Counted from the stretch's first letter, positions 18,075 to 27,359 are shown. The stretch is DNA of 64,000 nt from an uncultured Sphingomonadaceae bacterium (GCA_903871605.1 CAIQHF010000014.1:1-64000); one strand, 5' to 3'. Made by a program: numbers and translations. Notes: generated by a model not told the origin, from the sequence alone.

Positions 18075-20741
18075 TCACCGCCCGGGTCTCGACGCGGGGC
18101 CATGACGCTTGCCGCGAGGCTCCGGACGCGCTGCGGCCGATGAGTTGCGATCGATCCGCCCCACCGCCAGCGCCTTGAGCAGTTCGGCGACGACGAGATA
18201 GGCGACGACCAGAACGCCCAGCGCCGCCGTCGCTGCCAGCGGAGGCGCCCGGAAGCCGAACCAGCGCGCGGCCGGCGTGAAGGGCAGCACCATCGCGACC
18301 AGCAACGATCCCAGCGAGGAGAGGGCGAGCATCGGGCGCGGCAGGTCCTGCCAGGGGCGTCCGTTGGTCCGGATGACGAAGATCACGAGGATCTGGGTCG
18401 CCATCGATTCGAGGAACCAGGCGGTGCGGAATTCGGGGGGTGTCACGCGGAACAGCAGCAGCAGGCCGGCGAAGGTGAGCAGGTCGAACGCCGAGGATAG
18501 CGGCCCCATGACGGCGGCGAAGCGGATCAGCGCGCGCATGTCCCAGATTTGCGGCCGCGCGACCGCATCCGGTCGCACGCTGTCGAACGGGATGCCGATC
18601 TCGGAGACGTCGTAGAGCAGGTTGTTGAGCAGGATCTGCGTCGGCAGCATCGGCAGGAAGGGCAGGAACATGGAGGCGGCCGCCATCGACAGCATGTTGC
18701 CGAAATTCGAGCTCGCGCCCATGCGGACATATTTGAGGATATTGGCGAAGGTTCGCCGGCCCTCCTCGACGCCGTCGGCGACGACGCCGAGATCGGTCTC
18801 GAGCATGATCATGTCGGCCGATGCCTGCGCGACACCCGCCGCGCCCTCGACCGACAGGCCGATATCCGCCGCCTTGAGCGCGGGCGCGTCGTTGATCCCG
18901 TCGCCCATATAGCCGACGACCGCGCCGTTCGCCTGCAGCGCCTTGATCAGCCGCGCCTTCTGGTCGGGCGCGAGCCGGCCATAGGCGTCGATGCTGCGGA
19001 CCTGGACGCGCAGCGCGTCGTCGCCCAGCGTCGCGACGTCGCTTCCCGAGAGCACGCGGTCGGCGCGCAGCGCGTCGTCGCCCAGCGTCGCGACGTCGCT
19101 TCCCGAGAGCACGCGGTCGGCGCGCAGCCCGACGAGGCCGGCAAGCCGTCGCACGACGACGGGGTCGTCGCCCGAAAGGATCTTGAGTTGGATACCGGCC
19201 GCCGCCAATCGCGCGACGGCCGCCGCCGCGGTGGCCTTGGGCGGATCGGCGAAGGCGCACAACCCCTCGAAGACGAGGTCCGCCTCGTCGTTATCGGACA
19301 GCGCGGTCGCGGCGCCGTCGCAGCCGCGGCTGGCGATCGCGATCGCGCGCAGCCCCTGTTCGGCGAGCGTATGGACGGTCGACAGCGCCGCGACGCGCTC
19401 GGCCTCGCCGAAGGAGGCGGTCCGTCCGGCGACGCGGCGCGTCGAGCATCGCGCGAGCACTTCCTCCGGTGCGCCCTTGGCGATCAGCAGCGCGCCATCG
19501 GGGCCCGATGCCAGCACGGTGCCGATCCGGCGCGTGAAGTCGAAGCTGCGCCGCGTGGTCATCGTCCAGCCCGCCGCGGCGGCCGGCGCGGCCTCGACCA
19601 GCGCAGCGTCGAGCGCGCCGCTGTCGCCGCCCAGCGCCGCGGCGATCGCGCCGAGCCTTGCGGCGCGGGGGTCGGTCTGCCCGTCGGGCGCAAGACTGCT
19701 CGCCAGGCTGATCTGCGCCGATGTCAGCGTCCCGGTCTTGTCGGTGCACAGGATCGTCATCGCGCCGAGATCGTGGATCGCGGCGAGGCGCTTCACGATC
19801 ACCTTGCGCCGGGCCATGCGCAACGCGCCGCGCGACAGCGTCACGGTGGTGATCATCGGCAGCAATTCGGGGGTCAGCCCGACCGCGAGCGCCACCGCGA
19901 ACAGCAGCGACTGGATGATCGGGCGGCCGTAGAACAGGTTGACGACGAGCACGACCAGGACGAGCGCCATGGTCAGCCGCGCGGTGAACAGGCCGTAGGC
20001 GCGCAGGTCGCGCTGGAACGGCGACAAGCCGATCGCCTCATTGAGCGCAGCCGCGGCGGTGCCGAACAGCGTCGCCGCGCCGGTGCCGACGACGAGCGCG
20101 GTCGCCTCTCCGGTCTGCGCCACCGCGCCGCGAAACAGCGCGTTGCTGGCTTCGGCCGCGGTCCGCTCGGCGACCGTCCCCGGGCGCTTCTCGACCGGAT
20201 AGGGTTCGCCGGTCAGCGCCGCCTCGTTGGCGGTGAAGCCGCTCGCATCGATCACCAGCGCATCGGCGGCGATGATGTCGCCGGCGCGGACGCGCAGGAT
20301 GTCGCCGGGGACGACGGCCTCGACGCCGATGTCGACATATCGTCCATCGCGCAGGACGGTGGCCTTGAGCGCGACCGAGCGGCGAAGAATCTCGGCGGCA
20401 TGGACCGCACGGCCTTCCTGCACCGTGTCGAGACCGATCGACACGGCGAGGATCGCCACGATGATCGATCCGCCGACCGCATCGCCGGTCGCTGCCGAGA
20501 CGAGGCCGGCGGCGAGCAGGATCAGCGAGAGCGGCTCGACAAGCCGCTTGAGGATCGCCCGGATCGCACCGTGGCGGGCGTTCGCGGCATCCGCGTTGGG
20601 GCCATAGCGACGCAGCCGCGCATCGGCCTCCGCCTGCGCCAGCCCGCCACGCCCGCAGCCCAGCGCGGCGAGTTGCGTGTCCAGCGCCAGCGTCCAGAAG
20701 GGGGGCGCCGTCTCGACGGTGGTGGTGGATGCGGTGATCAA
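18075..20741 (-). CDS. mgtA: MgtA-type P-type magnesium-importing ATPase
   Basis: An 888-residue P3B ATPase of the inner membrane that imports Mg2+. Motifs: TGEPYPVEK in the actuator domain, PELLPMITTVTLSRGALRMA, the phosphorylation site DKTGTLT, GDGINDAPALKAADIG, and the MgtA-specific C-terminal run NLLYDVSEIGIPFDSV then MGPLSSAFDLLTF. The cytoplasmic domain carries an exact 19-residue tandem duplication (LRADRVLSGSDVATLGDDA) just before the region that leads to the GDGIND hinge. It begins 12 bases after the oleate hydratase stop on the same strand, so the two may be cotranscribed. I did not see a recognisable mgtA leader riboswitch. Confidence 0.93.
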   Translation of the reverse strand: MITASTTTVETAPPFWTLALDTQLAALGCGRGGLAQAEADARLRRYGPNADAANARHGAIRAILKRLVEPLSLILLAAGLVSAATGDAVGGSIIVAILAVSIGLDTVQEGRAVHAAEILRRSVALKATVLRDGRYVDIGVEAVVPGDILRVRAGDIIAADALVIDASGFTANEAALTGEPYPVEKRPGTVAERTAAEASNALFRGAVAQTGEATALVVGTGAATLFGTAAAALNEAIGLSPFQRDLRAYGLFTARLTMALVLVVLVVNLFYGRPIIQSLLFAVALAVGLTPELLPMITTVTLSRGALRMARRKVIVKRLAAIHDLGAMTILCTDKTGTLTSAQISLASSLAPDGQTDPRAARLGAIAAALGGDSGALDAALVEAAPAAAAGWTMTTRRSFDFTRRIGTVLASGPDGALLIAKGAPEEVLARCSTRRVAGRTASFGEAERVAALSTVHTLAEQGLRAIAIASRGCDGAATALSDNDEADLVFEGLCAFADPPKATAAAAVARLAAAGIQLKILSGDDPVVVRRLAGLVGLRADRVLSGSDVATLGDDALRADRVLSGSDVATLGDDALRVQVRSIDAYGRLAPDQKARLIKALQANGAVVGYMGDGINDAPALKAADIGLSVEGAAGVAQASADMIMLETDLGVVADGVEEGRRTFANILKYVRMGASSNFGNMLSMAAASMFLPFLPMLPTQILLNNLLYDVSEIGIPFDSVRPDAVARPQIWDMRALIRFAAVMGPLSSAFDLLTFAGLLLLFRVTPPEFRTAWFLESMATQILVIFVIRTNGRPWQDLPRPMLALSSLGSLLVAMVLPFTPAARWFGFRAPPLAATAALGVLVVAYLVVAELLKALAVGRIDRNSSAAARPEPRGKRHGPASRPGR
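19007..19128. repeat. Exact 57-bp tandem duplication within mgtA
   Basis: Two identical 57-bp units (start of first at 19007, second at 19064) plus 8 bases of a third. The unit is 19 codons, so the frame is kept. No silent differences exist between the copies, which indicates a very recent event or an assembly artefact. Confidence 0.92.
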
Positions 20742-20753
20742 CGCCCGGCCGCC

Positions 20754-22442
20754 CTAGCTCGTCGCGAACGCCGGGCGATCGATGTCGTGCAATGCGCGAA
20801 ACGCCTTGAGCAGCACATGCGGGTCGAACGCTCCCTTGTACACCGGTGGCGGCGTGCGACGGAGGCCGAGCAGCGTATAGACCGCGGTCTGCGCCGAACG
20901 GACCGAATATTCGACGGTGAAGACGGTGTCGTCGGGCAGCTCGCAGAATTGGCCGATGAAGCCGAAGTTGCGCGCGCCCGCCGGAACGACCGCGGGACGA
21001 TCGCCATGCCGGCGGGGCAGGAACTGGCTGGTAATGAATGGCATCAGGCACGGGATGCAGGTCGCATCGCGCAGGATATGGCCGACCCGGTCGTCCGGCC
21101 TCCCGCCATCCGCCGTCCCGTCCTGCGCGTGCAGGCGAAGGTGGCCGAGGATCTCGGTCAATATCTCCTGCCCGGTGCAGGCCGACATCGGCTTGGGCAC
21201 GAAGTCGCCGGGCTGGTCGATCGCGAGGCCGTAGCCCCAGAACACGCTGACGCCCTCGGGCTGGCCGATGAAATGCGGTTGGTGCGGAATGACGATCGAC
21301 GCCAGCCAGCGCGAGTGAGGGAAGGTGATCAGCCCGCCCTCGCCCGGGACGTTGCCGGTTGCGTCGCGGACGATGTCGAGCAGTTCGCTGTCGGCCAGCG
21401 TGACGGTGAACGACAGCCATTTCGACTGCTCGACATGATCGCAGAACGCCGAGGGATTGCCGAATGCCGGGCGGCCGGCCGCGATCGCCTCCCACAAGGC
21501 CCATGCGCCGCCCGCGCGCTCGCCGAGCAGCCTGGGCGCGCTATGCATCGCGCCCAGGCTGGCACCCTCGGTCATCGAACCGAGCGTGACGAGAACAACA
21601 TCGTCCGCATCGACCAAGATCCGTCCGGGGCTGCCGTCGCGCTCATAGTCGATCCCGACGACGGCGCGCTCGTCGCCATCCTCGTCGAACCCTAGGTCGG
21701 TGACACGCGTGCCGGTTTCGAAACGGACACCGCGCGCCAGCAGCCACTTATGCAGCGGGCGGACCATCGAATCATATTGATTATAGACCGTCCGCATGAT
21801 GCCTTCGAGCCGGTTGAACCCCGCGACCATGTGCGAGAACCGAAGCAGGTAGCGCTTGAACTCGACCGCGCTATGCCAGGGCTGGAAGGCGAAGGTCGTG
21901 CACCACATCAGCCAGAAGCCGGTGCGGAAGAACGCCGCATCGAAATGATCGGCGATCGTCGTTTGGCCGAGCAGCCGTTCGGGCTCGAGCGCCAGCCGTT
22001 CGATCGTCATGATGTGCGTCTCGTGCAGCCCGAATTCGGGCGCGGTGATCCGGCGGCCATGATCGAACAGGCGCGACTTGGACGATGTTCTGATCGTCTC
22101 GTTCCAGTCGAATATCTCCTGCGTCACCGTCGTGCGATCATCGAGCGTCGGGATCGAGGCGAACAGATCGAAGGTGCACAGATATTTGCTCTCGAGCATC
22201 CGCCCGCCGCGCAGCACATAGCCGGTGTCGGGATTGCCCGCGCCATCGAGCGCGCCGCCGATCGCGGCGCTCTCCTCGAGGATCATGATGTCGGACCCAC
22301 GCTTGTCGCCGTCGCGGATCATGAACACGGCCGCGGCGAGCGAGGCGATCCCGGCACCGACGAGATAGACCTTGCCCTCGTCGCGCGGCCACGCCGGTTG
22401 CGGGTCGAGGGACGGATCGATGCGGCGCTCGGTGTCGGCCAT
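20754..22442 (-). CDS. ohyA: Oleate hydratase
   Basis: A 562-residue FAD enzyme of the MCRA family that adds water to the 9,10 double bond of unsaturated fatty acids to give 10-hydroxy acids. ATG at 22442 has GAGGAG 10 bases upstream. The FAD fold is KVYLVGAGIASLAAAVFMIRD with EESAAIGGALDGAGN, and the family marks are GYVLRGGRMLESKYLCTFDL, a NEGTD-like region absent in this form, FQPWHSAVEFKRYLLRF and TSQFLPRRHGDRP. Length is typical. The gene is followed at 12 bp by mgtA. Membrane fatty-acid detoxification is the known role. Confidence 0.95.
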   Translation of the reverse strand: MADTERRIDPSLDPQPAWPRDEGKVYLVGAGIASLAAAVFMIRDGDKRGSDIMILEESAAIGGALDGAGNPDTGYVLRGGRMLESKYLCTFDLFASIPTLDDRTTVTQEIFDWNETIRTSSKSRLFDHGRRITAPEFGLHETHIMTIERLALEPERLLGQTTIADHFDAAFFRTGFWLMWCTTFAFQPWHSAVEFKRYLLRFSHMVAGFNRLEGIMRTVYNQYDSMVRPLHKWLLARGVRFETGTRVTDLGFDEDGDERAVVGIDYERDGSPGRILVDADDVVLVTLGSMTEGASLGAMHSAPRLLGERAGGAWALWEAIAAGRPAFGNPSAFCDHVEQSKWLSFTVTLADSELLDIVRDATGNVPGEGGLITFPHSRWLASIVIPHQPHFIGQPEGVSVFWGYGLAIDQPGDFVPKPMSACTGQEILTEILGHLRLHAQDGTADGGRPDDRVGHILRDATCIPCLMPFITSQFLPRRHGDRPAVVPAGARNFGFIGQFCELPDDTVFTVEYSVRSAQTAVYTLLGLRRTPPPVYKGAFDPHVLLKAFRALHDIDRPAFATS

Positions 22443-22804
22443 GAGAGGGTCTCCTCGCGCGCGGACGCTCGGCGTGGCGCGCCTGCGGCGGTTCGGTCTC
22501 TGGCGCCCAATAAGACGGCACCGCGACACCCGACAGCATCGGGAATTACCTAAGGCCGCGCCGCGCGGCCGCTGATAGGCTGGCATCCCGCAACGCGCGG
22601 ACCTCGGGCGGCGGACCCGCGCCATCAACGCTGCCGCGGCGACCGCGCCGTGCGGCGACCCGCCGCAGGGATCCTGCGCGACCCGACGATCGCTCGCACC
22701 GCCGTGCGCTTGGGCGCAATTGGGCGCGAAAATCCGCAGAATCGCGCGGTCTTCGCACTTTGCTAACCACTACCGGTTAACCAATATCGGATGAAAGCGA
22801 GCAA
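22443..22804. promoter_or_regulatory. Divergent promoter region between oleate hydratase and EAL genes
   Basis: No supported coding frame. Close to the EAL gene there is a short dyad, TAACC-ACTACC-GGTTA at 22764-22779, 26 bases before the start codon at 22805. This is a candidate operator or promoter element. The base composition drops in the last 60 bases, as expected for a promoter. Confidence 0.35.
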
Positions 22805-25117
22805 ATGCACCCGCTAGGCGCTCGATCCGCGGCGAAATCGCGCTCGTTCCGGATATGGATTCTGGCGCTGGCGGCGTGTCTCGCGATCCTCGCCGGGCTG
22901 TTCACGATCCTGAGCCCGCTCGAGGACGTGATGAAGATCGCGCGCAATCGGCTGCTCCAGCATCCGGCAAGCGGGCAGATCGTGCTCGTCGCGGTCGACG
23001 ATCGCAGCCTCGCGCAGCTCGGGCTGCAGACATGGCCGCGCAGCTACAGCGCGCAGCTCATCGCCAAGCTCCGCCGCGCCGGCGCGCGTCGCGTCATCTT
23101 GGATGCGGACACGTCTCGCCCCGAATCGGCCGTCGGCGACCGGGCGCTCCAGGCGGAACTGATCGCTGCACGGCCGCGGGTCTGGCTCACGGCACGGTCC
23201 TTCTTCGACGAAATCTCGTCAAGCCGCTTCGATCGCCTGCCGATGCCCCGCTTCGCCGCCCATGCCAACATCGCGAACGATAATACGGTGGTCGAGCGCA
23301 ACACGGTCTGGGAGCAATTCTACGCGTTCCGCCTCGGCGGACGGATCGTGCCGTCGGTCGCGAGCATATTGGGCGATCGGACGGGCCGCGCCGGCTCGAC
23401 CTTCGATGTCAACTATGCGGTCGATCCGAGATCGGTCCTGGTGATCAGCGCCGCGGACATCATCCAGGGGGGATGGCGGGGCGCCGATGTGCGCCATCGC
23501 GACGTCGTGATCGGCGACACATCGAGCGGCGCACGGCGATTCACCGCGCCGGGATATGGCTTCCTGCCGGCGATCATGTTCCAGATCCTCGGTGCCGAGA
23601 CGCTCAAGCAGCGCTTGCCCGCCGATATCGGATGGCTGCTTCCGCTCTGCGCAACCCTGGCTGCGGCAGCCGGTTTTCTCTTCATATCCCGGCGTTTCGT
23701 TGCGCGGGCCACGCTGTCGGCGGCGCTTCTCGCGCTGGTATGCGGCCCGCTCGTCCTCGAATGGGCCAGGATATCGGGCGACTATATGCCGTCGTTCCTG
23801 GCGCTGTTCGTCGTCATCGCCGCGCACGCGATCGACAAGACCAAGACCGCACTGCGCACGCGCGGGACGGTCAACGTGATTTCCGGCATGAAGAATTTCA
23901 ATGCCTTGCGGCAGGACGTCTCCCCGAAGTCGAAGTCGGTGCTCGCGGCGCGGATCCTCAACTATCCCGAGATCAGCTCCGCTCTGCCGGCGCCGGCGCA
24001 GCGCGAGCTCGTCGAGCAGATCGAACGGCGGCTGTTGTTCGCGGCGGCACGGTCCGAGGTGTTCCAGGGCGACGAAGGCATCTTCGCGTGGGTCTCGGAC
24101 TGCAATGGCCAGGATGCGCTATCCGAACAGATCGAGGCGCTGCACGCGCTGTTCCGCAGTCCCGTCGTCGTCGCCGGACGGCTGATCGACCTTGCCGTGT
24201 CGTTCGGCGTCGACGTCGATGCGACACGTCCGATCCTGCAGCGGGCGTCGAGCGCGCTCGTCGCCGCGGACGAAGCCGCGCGACAGGGCAGGCGCTGGCT
24301 GACCTACGACCCCTCGGTGCTCGAGGATGCGGACTGGCGAATGTCCGTGCTCGCACGGCTCGACCAGGCGATCGACGCCGGCGAGATCTGGGTGGCGTAT
24401 CAGCCCAAGCTGGATCTCTCGGAGGATCGGATCGTGGGCGCCGAGGCGCTGGCGCGCTGGACGCACCCCGAACGCGGCGAGATCAGCCCGGCCCAGTTCA
24501 TTCCCGCCGCCGAGAAGGGCGATCGGATCGAGAAGCTCACCGCCTTCGTCCTCGAGGACGCGATCCGCGCGGCGGCGGCGATCAACCGGGATTGGGTGTT
24601 CTTCGAGATCGCGGTCAACATATCGGCGCGGCTGCTGACCGACCACACGATCGTCGAGCTCGTCGCGCGCCTGCTCGAACAATATCGCCTGCCACCGCAA
24701 TGCCTGATTCTGGAGGTCACCGAGACGGCGGCGATCGACGATCAAGACAAGTCGCTGGAAACGCTGCACCGCCTCTTCGAACTCGGCGTATCGCTGTCGA
24801 TCGACGATTATGGAACCGGGTTTTCGACGCTCGAATATCTTCGCAAGATCCCGGCCAAGGAAATCAAGATCGACCGCAGCTTCGTCAGTCTGCTCGACAA
24901 GTCGCTGAGTGACCGGATCATGGTCAATTCGACGGTGCAACTGGCCCACTCTCTTGGACGAAAGGTCGTCGCCGAAGGCGTCGAGACGGCTGAAGTTCTT
25001 CAGGAGCTGTCCCGCATGGGGTGCGATCTCGCCCAAGGATATCATATCGGGCGGCCTGTCCCGCTGGACACTTTGCTCAGCCTGTCGACCTTCCAGAAGG
25101 CGTCGCGCGCGGCATAG
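22805..25117 (+). CDS. CHASE2 - degenerate GGDEF - EAL cyclic-di-GMP phosphodiesterase
   Basis: A 770-residue membrane signalling protein. An N-terminal helix (residues about 16-38) precedes a periplasmic CHASE2 domain (IVLVAVDDRSLAQLG, about 55-270) and three helices (about 278-345). Next comes a cyclase-like domain in which the GGDEF signature is degraded to QGDEGIFAWV, so it should not make c-di-GMP. The EAL domain (about 525-760) has intact motifs: EALARW, NISARLL, EVTETAA, DDYGTGFSTLEYL, KIDRSFV, EGVE and QGYHIGRP. It probably hydrolyses c-di-GMP in response to a periplasmic signal, and could influence the exopolysaccharide locus. Monocistronic. Confidence 0.92.
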   Translation: MHPLGARSAAKSRSFRIWILALAACLAILAGLFTILSPLEDVMKIARNRLLQHPASGQIVLVAVDDRSLAQLGLQTWPRSYSAQLIAKLRRAGARRVILDADTSRPESAVGDRALQAELIAARPRVWLTARSFFDEISSSRFDRLPMPRFAAHANIANDNTVVERNTVWEQFYAFRLGGRIVPSVASILGDRTGRAGSTFDVNYAVDPRSVLVISAADIIQGGWRGADVRHRDVVIGDTSSGARRFTAPGYGFLPAIMFQILGAETLKQRLPADIGWLLPLCATLAAAAGFLFISRRFVARATLSAALLALVCGPLVLEWARISGDYMPSFLALFVVIAAHAIDKTKTALRTRGTVNVISGMKNFNALRQDVSPKSKSVLAARILNYPEISSALPAPAQRELVEQIERRLLFAAARSEVFQGDEGIFAWVSDCNGQDALSEQIEALHALFRSPVVVAGRLIDLAVSFGVDVDATRPILQRASSALVAADEAARQGRRWLTYDPSVLEDADWRMSVLARLDQAIDAGEIWVAYQPKLDLSEDRIVGAEALARWTHPERGEISPAQFIPAAEKGDRIEKLTAFVLEDAIRAAAAINRDWVFFEIAVNISARLLTDHTIVELVARLLEQYRLPPQCLILEVTETAAIDDQDKSLETLHRLFELGVSLSIDDYGTGFSTLEYLRKIPAKEIKIDRSFVSLLDKSLSDRIMVNSTVQLAHSLGRKVVAEGVETAEVLQELSRMGCDLAQGYHIGRPVPLDTLLSLSTFQKASRAA

Positions 25118-25199
25118 TTAAGCTATTGTTAACTACGTTTGCTGCTGATAAGTCTCGGTCAGATGGGCATGGGCGCCCGTCGTTGACACGGGGTGCAGT

Positions 25200-25295
25200 A
25201 TGACCAACGGGAAATCGGATTCGCATCGGCCGCTCGGCACGCAGACCCAGTTCGATTTTTGGGGCTGGCTGTTGGGCGGCAAGCAGATTCAGTAG
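25200..25295 (+). CDS. Candidate 31-residue small protein
   Basis: ATG 25200 to TAG 25293-25295. The peptide begins MTNGKSDSHRPLG and ends TQTQFDFWGWLLGGKQIQ, polar first and then aromatic and hydrophobic. A GGGGTG element sits just upstream and a TTGACA box lies at 25183-25188. Unlike surrounding frames, the composition (FDFWGWLLGG) is not an antisense artefact of a longer gene. I do not recognise a family. It could be a membrane-associating microprotein or chance. Confidence 0.4.
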   Translation: MTNGKSDSHRPLGTQTQFDFWGWLLGGKQIQ

Positions 25296-25453
25296 GTTCT
25301 TGTCCGCCCAGATGGCCGCCTGCGCCTCGCGCGGTCGGCCGTCTGGGGGGAATGAGCACGATCCGACATCGATCGAACTACGACTTAGGGGAGGCCCGCT
25401 CGGCCTTCCGGATTAGCATCTTCGCTGGACGCCGCCCGCCGGCATGACCGGCA

Positions 25454-25471
25454 TCTGGCGGATTCGCCAGA
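25454..25471. terminator. Stem-loop downstream of acr3
   Basis: TCTGGCG-GATT-CGCCAGA is a perfect 7-bp stem with a tetraloop, 57 bases past the acr3 stop. No U-run follows on either strand, so it may stabilise the 3' end of the ars transcript or help terminate it. Confidence 0.4.
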
Positions 25472-25527
25472 CATGGTGGCGAGACCCCGGCGGTTGCCGC
25501 CTGGCTCGCCCATCCAGCCGACGCGGC

Positions 25528-26592
25528 TCATGCCGCCCGCTCATACCATCCGCGGCTGCGCTTCACGATGCCGACGACCGAGAGCATGACCGGCACCTCG
25601 ACGAGCACGCCGACGACCGTAGCGAGCGCTGCACCCGACCGGAGGCCGAACAGCGAAATCGCGGCGGCGACCGCCAGCTCGAAGAAGTTGGAGGCGCCGA
25701 TCAGCGCGGCGGGTGCGGCGACGCACCACGCGACGCCAAGCCGGCGCGAGAGCAGATAGGCGATGCCGGCGTTGAGATAGACCTGGATCAGGATCGGCAC
25801 GGCGATCAGCGCGATGACCAGCGGCTGGCGGACGATCTGCACGCCCTGGAAACCGAAGAGCAGGATCAGCGTCGCGAGCAGCGCCGTCAGCGACACCGGT
25901 CCGAGCGCGGCGACCAGCCGTTCGAGCGCGGCTTCGCCCCCCGATGCCATGACCGCCCGGCGGACGAGCTGCGCCACCACTACGGGCACGACGATGTACA
26001 GGCCGACCGACGTGAGCAGCGTCGCCCAGGGGACCGTGACCGAGGCGACGCCGAGAAGCAGCGCGACCAGCGGCGCGAACAGGAACAGCATCAGCACGTC
26101 GTTCAGCGCGACCTGGCTCAGCGTATAGGTCGGATCGCCGTCGCACAGGCTCGACCAGACGAACACCATCGCGGTGCAGGGTGCCGCCGCGAGCAGGATC
26201 AGGCCGGCGATGTAGGAGGGGGCCTGGCCTGCGGGCAGCAACGGCGCGAACAGATGGCCGAGGAAGACGCTGCCGAGCAGCGCCATCGAGAAGGGTTTGA
26301 CGGCCCAGTTGACGACGAGCGTCACGCCGACGCCGCGCCAATGCTGCCGTGCCGATCCCACGGCGCCGAAGTCGATCCTGAGCAGCATCGGAACGATCAT
26401 CAGCCAGATCAGCGCCGCGACGACGAGATTGACCCGCGCGATCTCGGCCGAGGCGATCAGCGCGAAGGCGCCGGGTGCGGCTTGGCCGAGCGCGATGCCG
26501 ACGACGATACATAGCGCGACCCACAGCGTCAGCCAGCGTTCGAACAGGCGCATAGCGGGCCTGGCCGCTACGCCATCGGCGATCGTCGCCAT
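25528..26592 (-). CDS. acr3: ACR3-family arsenite efflux transporter
   Basis: A 354-residue, ten-helix membrane protein that expels arsenite using the proton gradient. The conserved ACR3 segment with the essential cysteine is AAPCTAMVFVWSSL in helix 4, followed by NDVLMLFLFAP. The C-terminal conserved ALIGASNFFELAVAAAISLFG is present. Its ATG overlaps the arsC stop (TGATG), so it is translationally coupled as the last gene of arsR-arsC-acr3. It is ACR3 rather than ArsB by size and motif. Confidence 0.96.
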   Translation of the reverse strand: MATIADGVAARPAMRLFERWLTLWVALCIVVGIALGQAAPGAFALIASAEIARVNLVVAALIWLMIVPMLLRIDFGAVGSARQHWRGVGVTLVVNWAVKPFSMALLGSVFLGHLFAPLLPAGQAPSYIAGLILLAAAPCTAMVFVWSSLCDGDPTYTLSQVALNDVLMLFLFAPLVALLLGVASVTVPWATLLTSVGLYIVVPVVVAQLVRRAVMASGGEAALERLVAALGPVSLTALLATLILLFGFQGVQIVRQPLVIALIAVPILIQVYLNAGIAYLLSRRLGVAWCVAAPAALIGASNFFELAVAAAISLFGLRSGAALATVVGVLVEVPVMLSVVGIVKRSRGWYERAA

Positions 26593-27017
26593 CAGCGCAC
26601 CCGCTCGCCGGCCGCATCGACGACCCGTTCGCCATCTTCCTTGACGAAGGCGCCGCGCTGCGCGTCGGGGAGGATGTCGAGCACCGCCTCGGACGGACGG
26701 CAGAGCAGCACGCCGAGCGGAGTCACCACCAGCGGCCGGTTGATCAGAGGCGGGTGGGCGATCATCGCGTCGATCAGCGCCGCGTCGGAGAGCGTTTCGT
26801 CACCAAGACCCAGCTGGACATAGGGCGTGCCCTTCTCGCGCAGCAGCGCGCGCGGCGTCAGGCCGGCCGCGCCGATCATCTCGACGAGCAGCGCGCGCGA
26901 CGGTGGGGTCTTGAGATAGTCGACGACATGCGGCTCGACGCCGGCGTTGCGGATCAGCGCCAGCGTGTTGCGCGACGTTTCGCAGGCGGGATTGTGGTAG
27001 ATGACGACGATCGTCAT
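26592..27017 (-). CDS. arsC: Glutaredoxin-dependent arsenate reductase ArsC
   Basis: A 141-residue thioredoxin-fold reductase turning arsenate into arsenite. ATG at 27017 has AAGGGA 6 bases upstream. The active cysteine is in IYHNPACETSRNTL, and the arginines of the arsenate pocket are represented by TPPSRALL and NRPLVVTPLGVLLCRPSEAVL. Size matches the E. coli plasmid-type family. It lies 10 bases after the arsR stop and overlaps acr3 by one base, feeding its product to the pump. Confidence 0.96.
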   Translation of the reverse strand: MTIVVIYHNPACETSRNTLALIRNAGVEPHVVDYLKTPPSRALLVEMIGAAGLTPRALLREKGTPYVQLGLGDETLSDAALIDAMIAHPPLINRPLVVTPLGVLLCRPSEAVLDILPDAQRGAFVKEDGERVVDAAGERVR

Positions 27018-27027
27018 GCGCGTCCCT

Positions 27028-27357
27028 TCAGCAGCTGGTGAGATCGGCGAGCAGCGGCTCGCACAGTTCGGCGCGGCCCTGGCAGCAATCCCTGGCAAGG
27101 AAGGTGATCAGCATGCGCAGCATGTCGATGTCGGCGCGCTGGATCTGCCGGCGCCCGTGGCGCTCGGCGATCACCAGCCCGGCTTTGGCGAGCACCGCGA
27201 GATGCGTCGAGAAGGTGCTTTGGGTGAGGCCGCTCGCTTCGACCAGCGCACCCGTCGGCAACCCCTCGGGCGCGTGGCGGACGAGCTGGCGGAAGGCGTT
27301 GAGCCGGGTGGGGTGCGCCAGTGCCGCCAACGCGGCGAGGGCCGAGACCTGATCCAT
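27028..27357 (-). CDS. arsR: ArsR-family arsenic-responsive repressor
   Basis: A 109-residue winged-helix repressor. The DNA-binding helix is LVEASGLTQSTFSTHLAVLAKAGL. The arsenic site is not the ELCVCDL of the E. coli protein; instead cysteines cluster at the C-terminus (ARDCCQGRAELCEP and a terminal Cys), a variant As(III) site as seen in other ArsR branches. It is first in the operon and sits directly beside twin operator-like dyads, consistent with autoregulation. Confidence 0.93.
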   Translation of the reverse strand: MDQVSALAALAALAHPTRLNAFRQLVRHAPEGLPTGALVEASGLTQSTFSTHLAVLAKAGLVIAERHGRRQIQRADIDMLRMLITFLARDCCQGRAELCEPLLADLTSC

Positions 27358-27359
27358 AG

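Larger units (their letters stand above)
25118..25527. other. Intergenic region with a small ORF and a hairpin
   Basis: Between the EAL gene (+) and acr3 (-), both ending here. It holds a 31-codon frame (25200-25295) and a strong stem-loop (25454-25471), listed separately. Nothing else is recognisable. Confidence 0.6.

Noticed and set aside
18549..21695. A 1048-codon open frame on the + strand
   Set aside because: It lies antisense to mgtA and oleate hydratase, whose motifs are certain. Its Arg/Asp/Gly-rich translation is typical of GC-rich antisense shadow.
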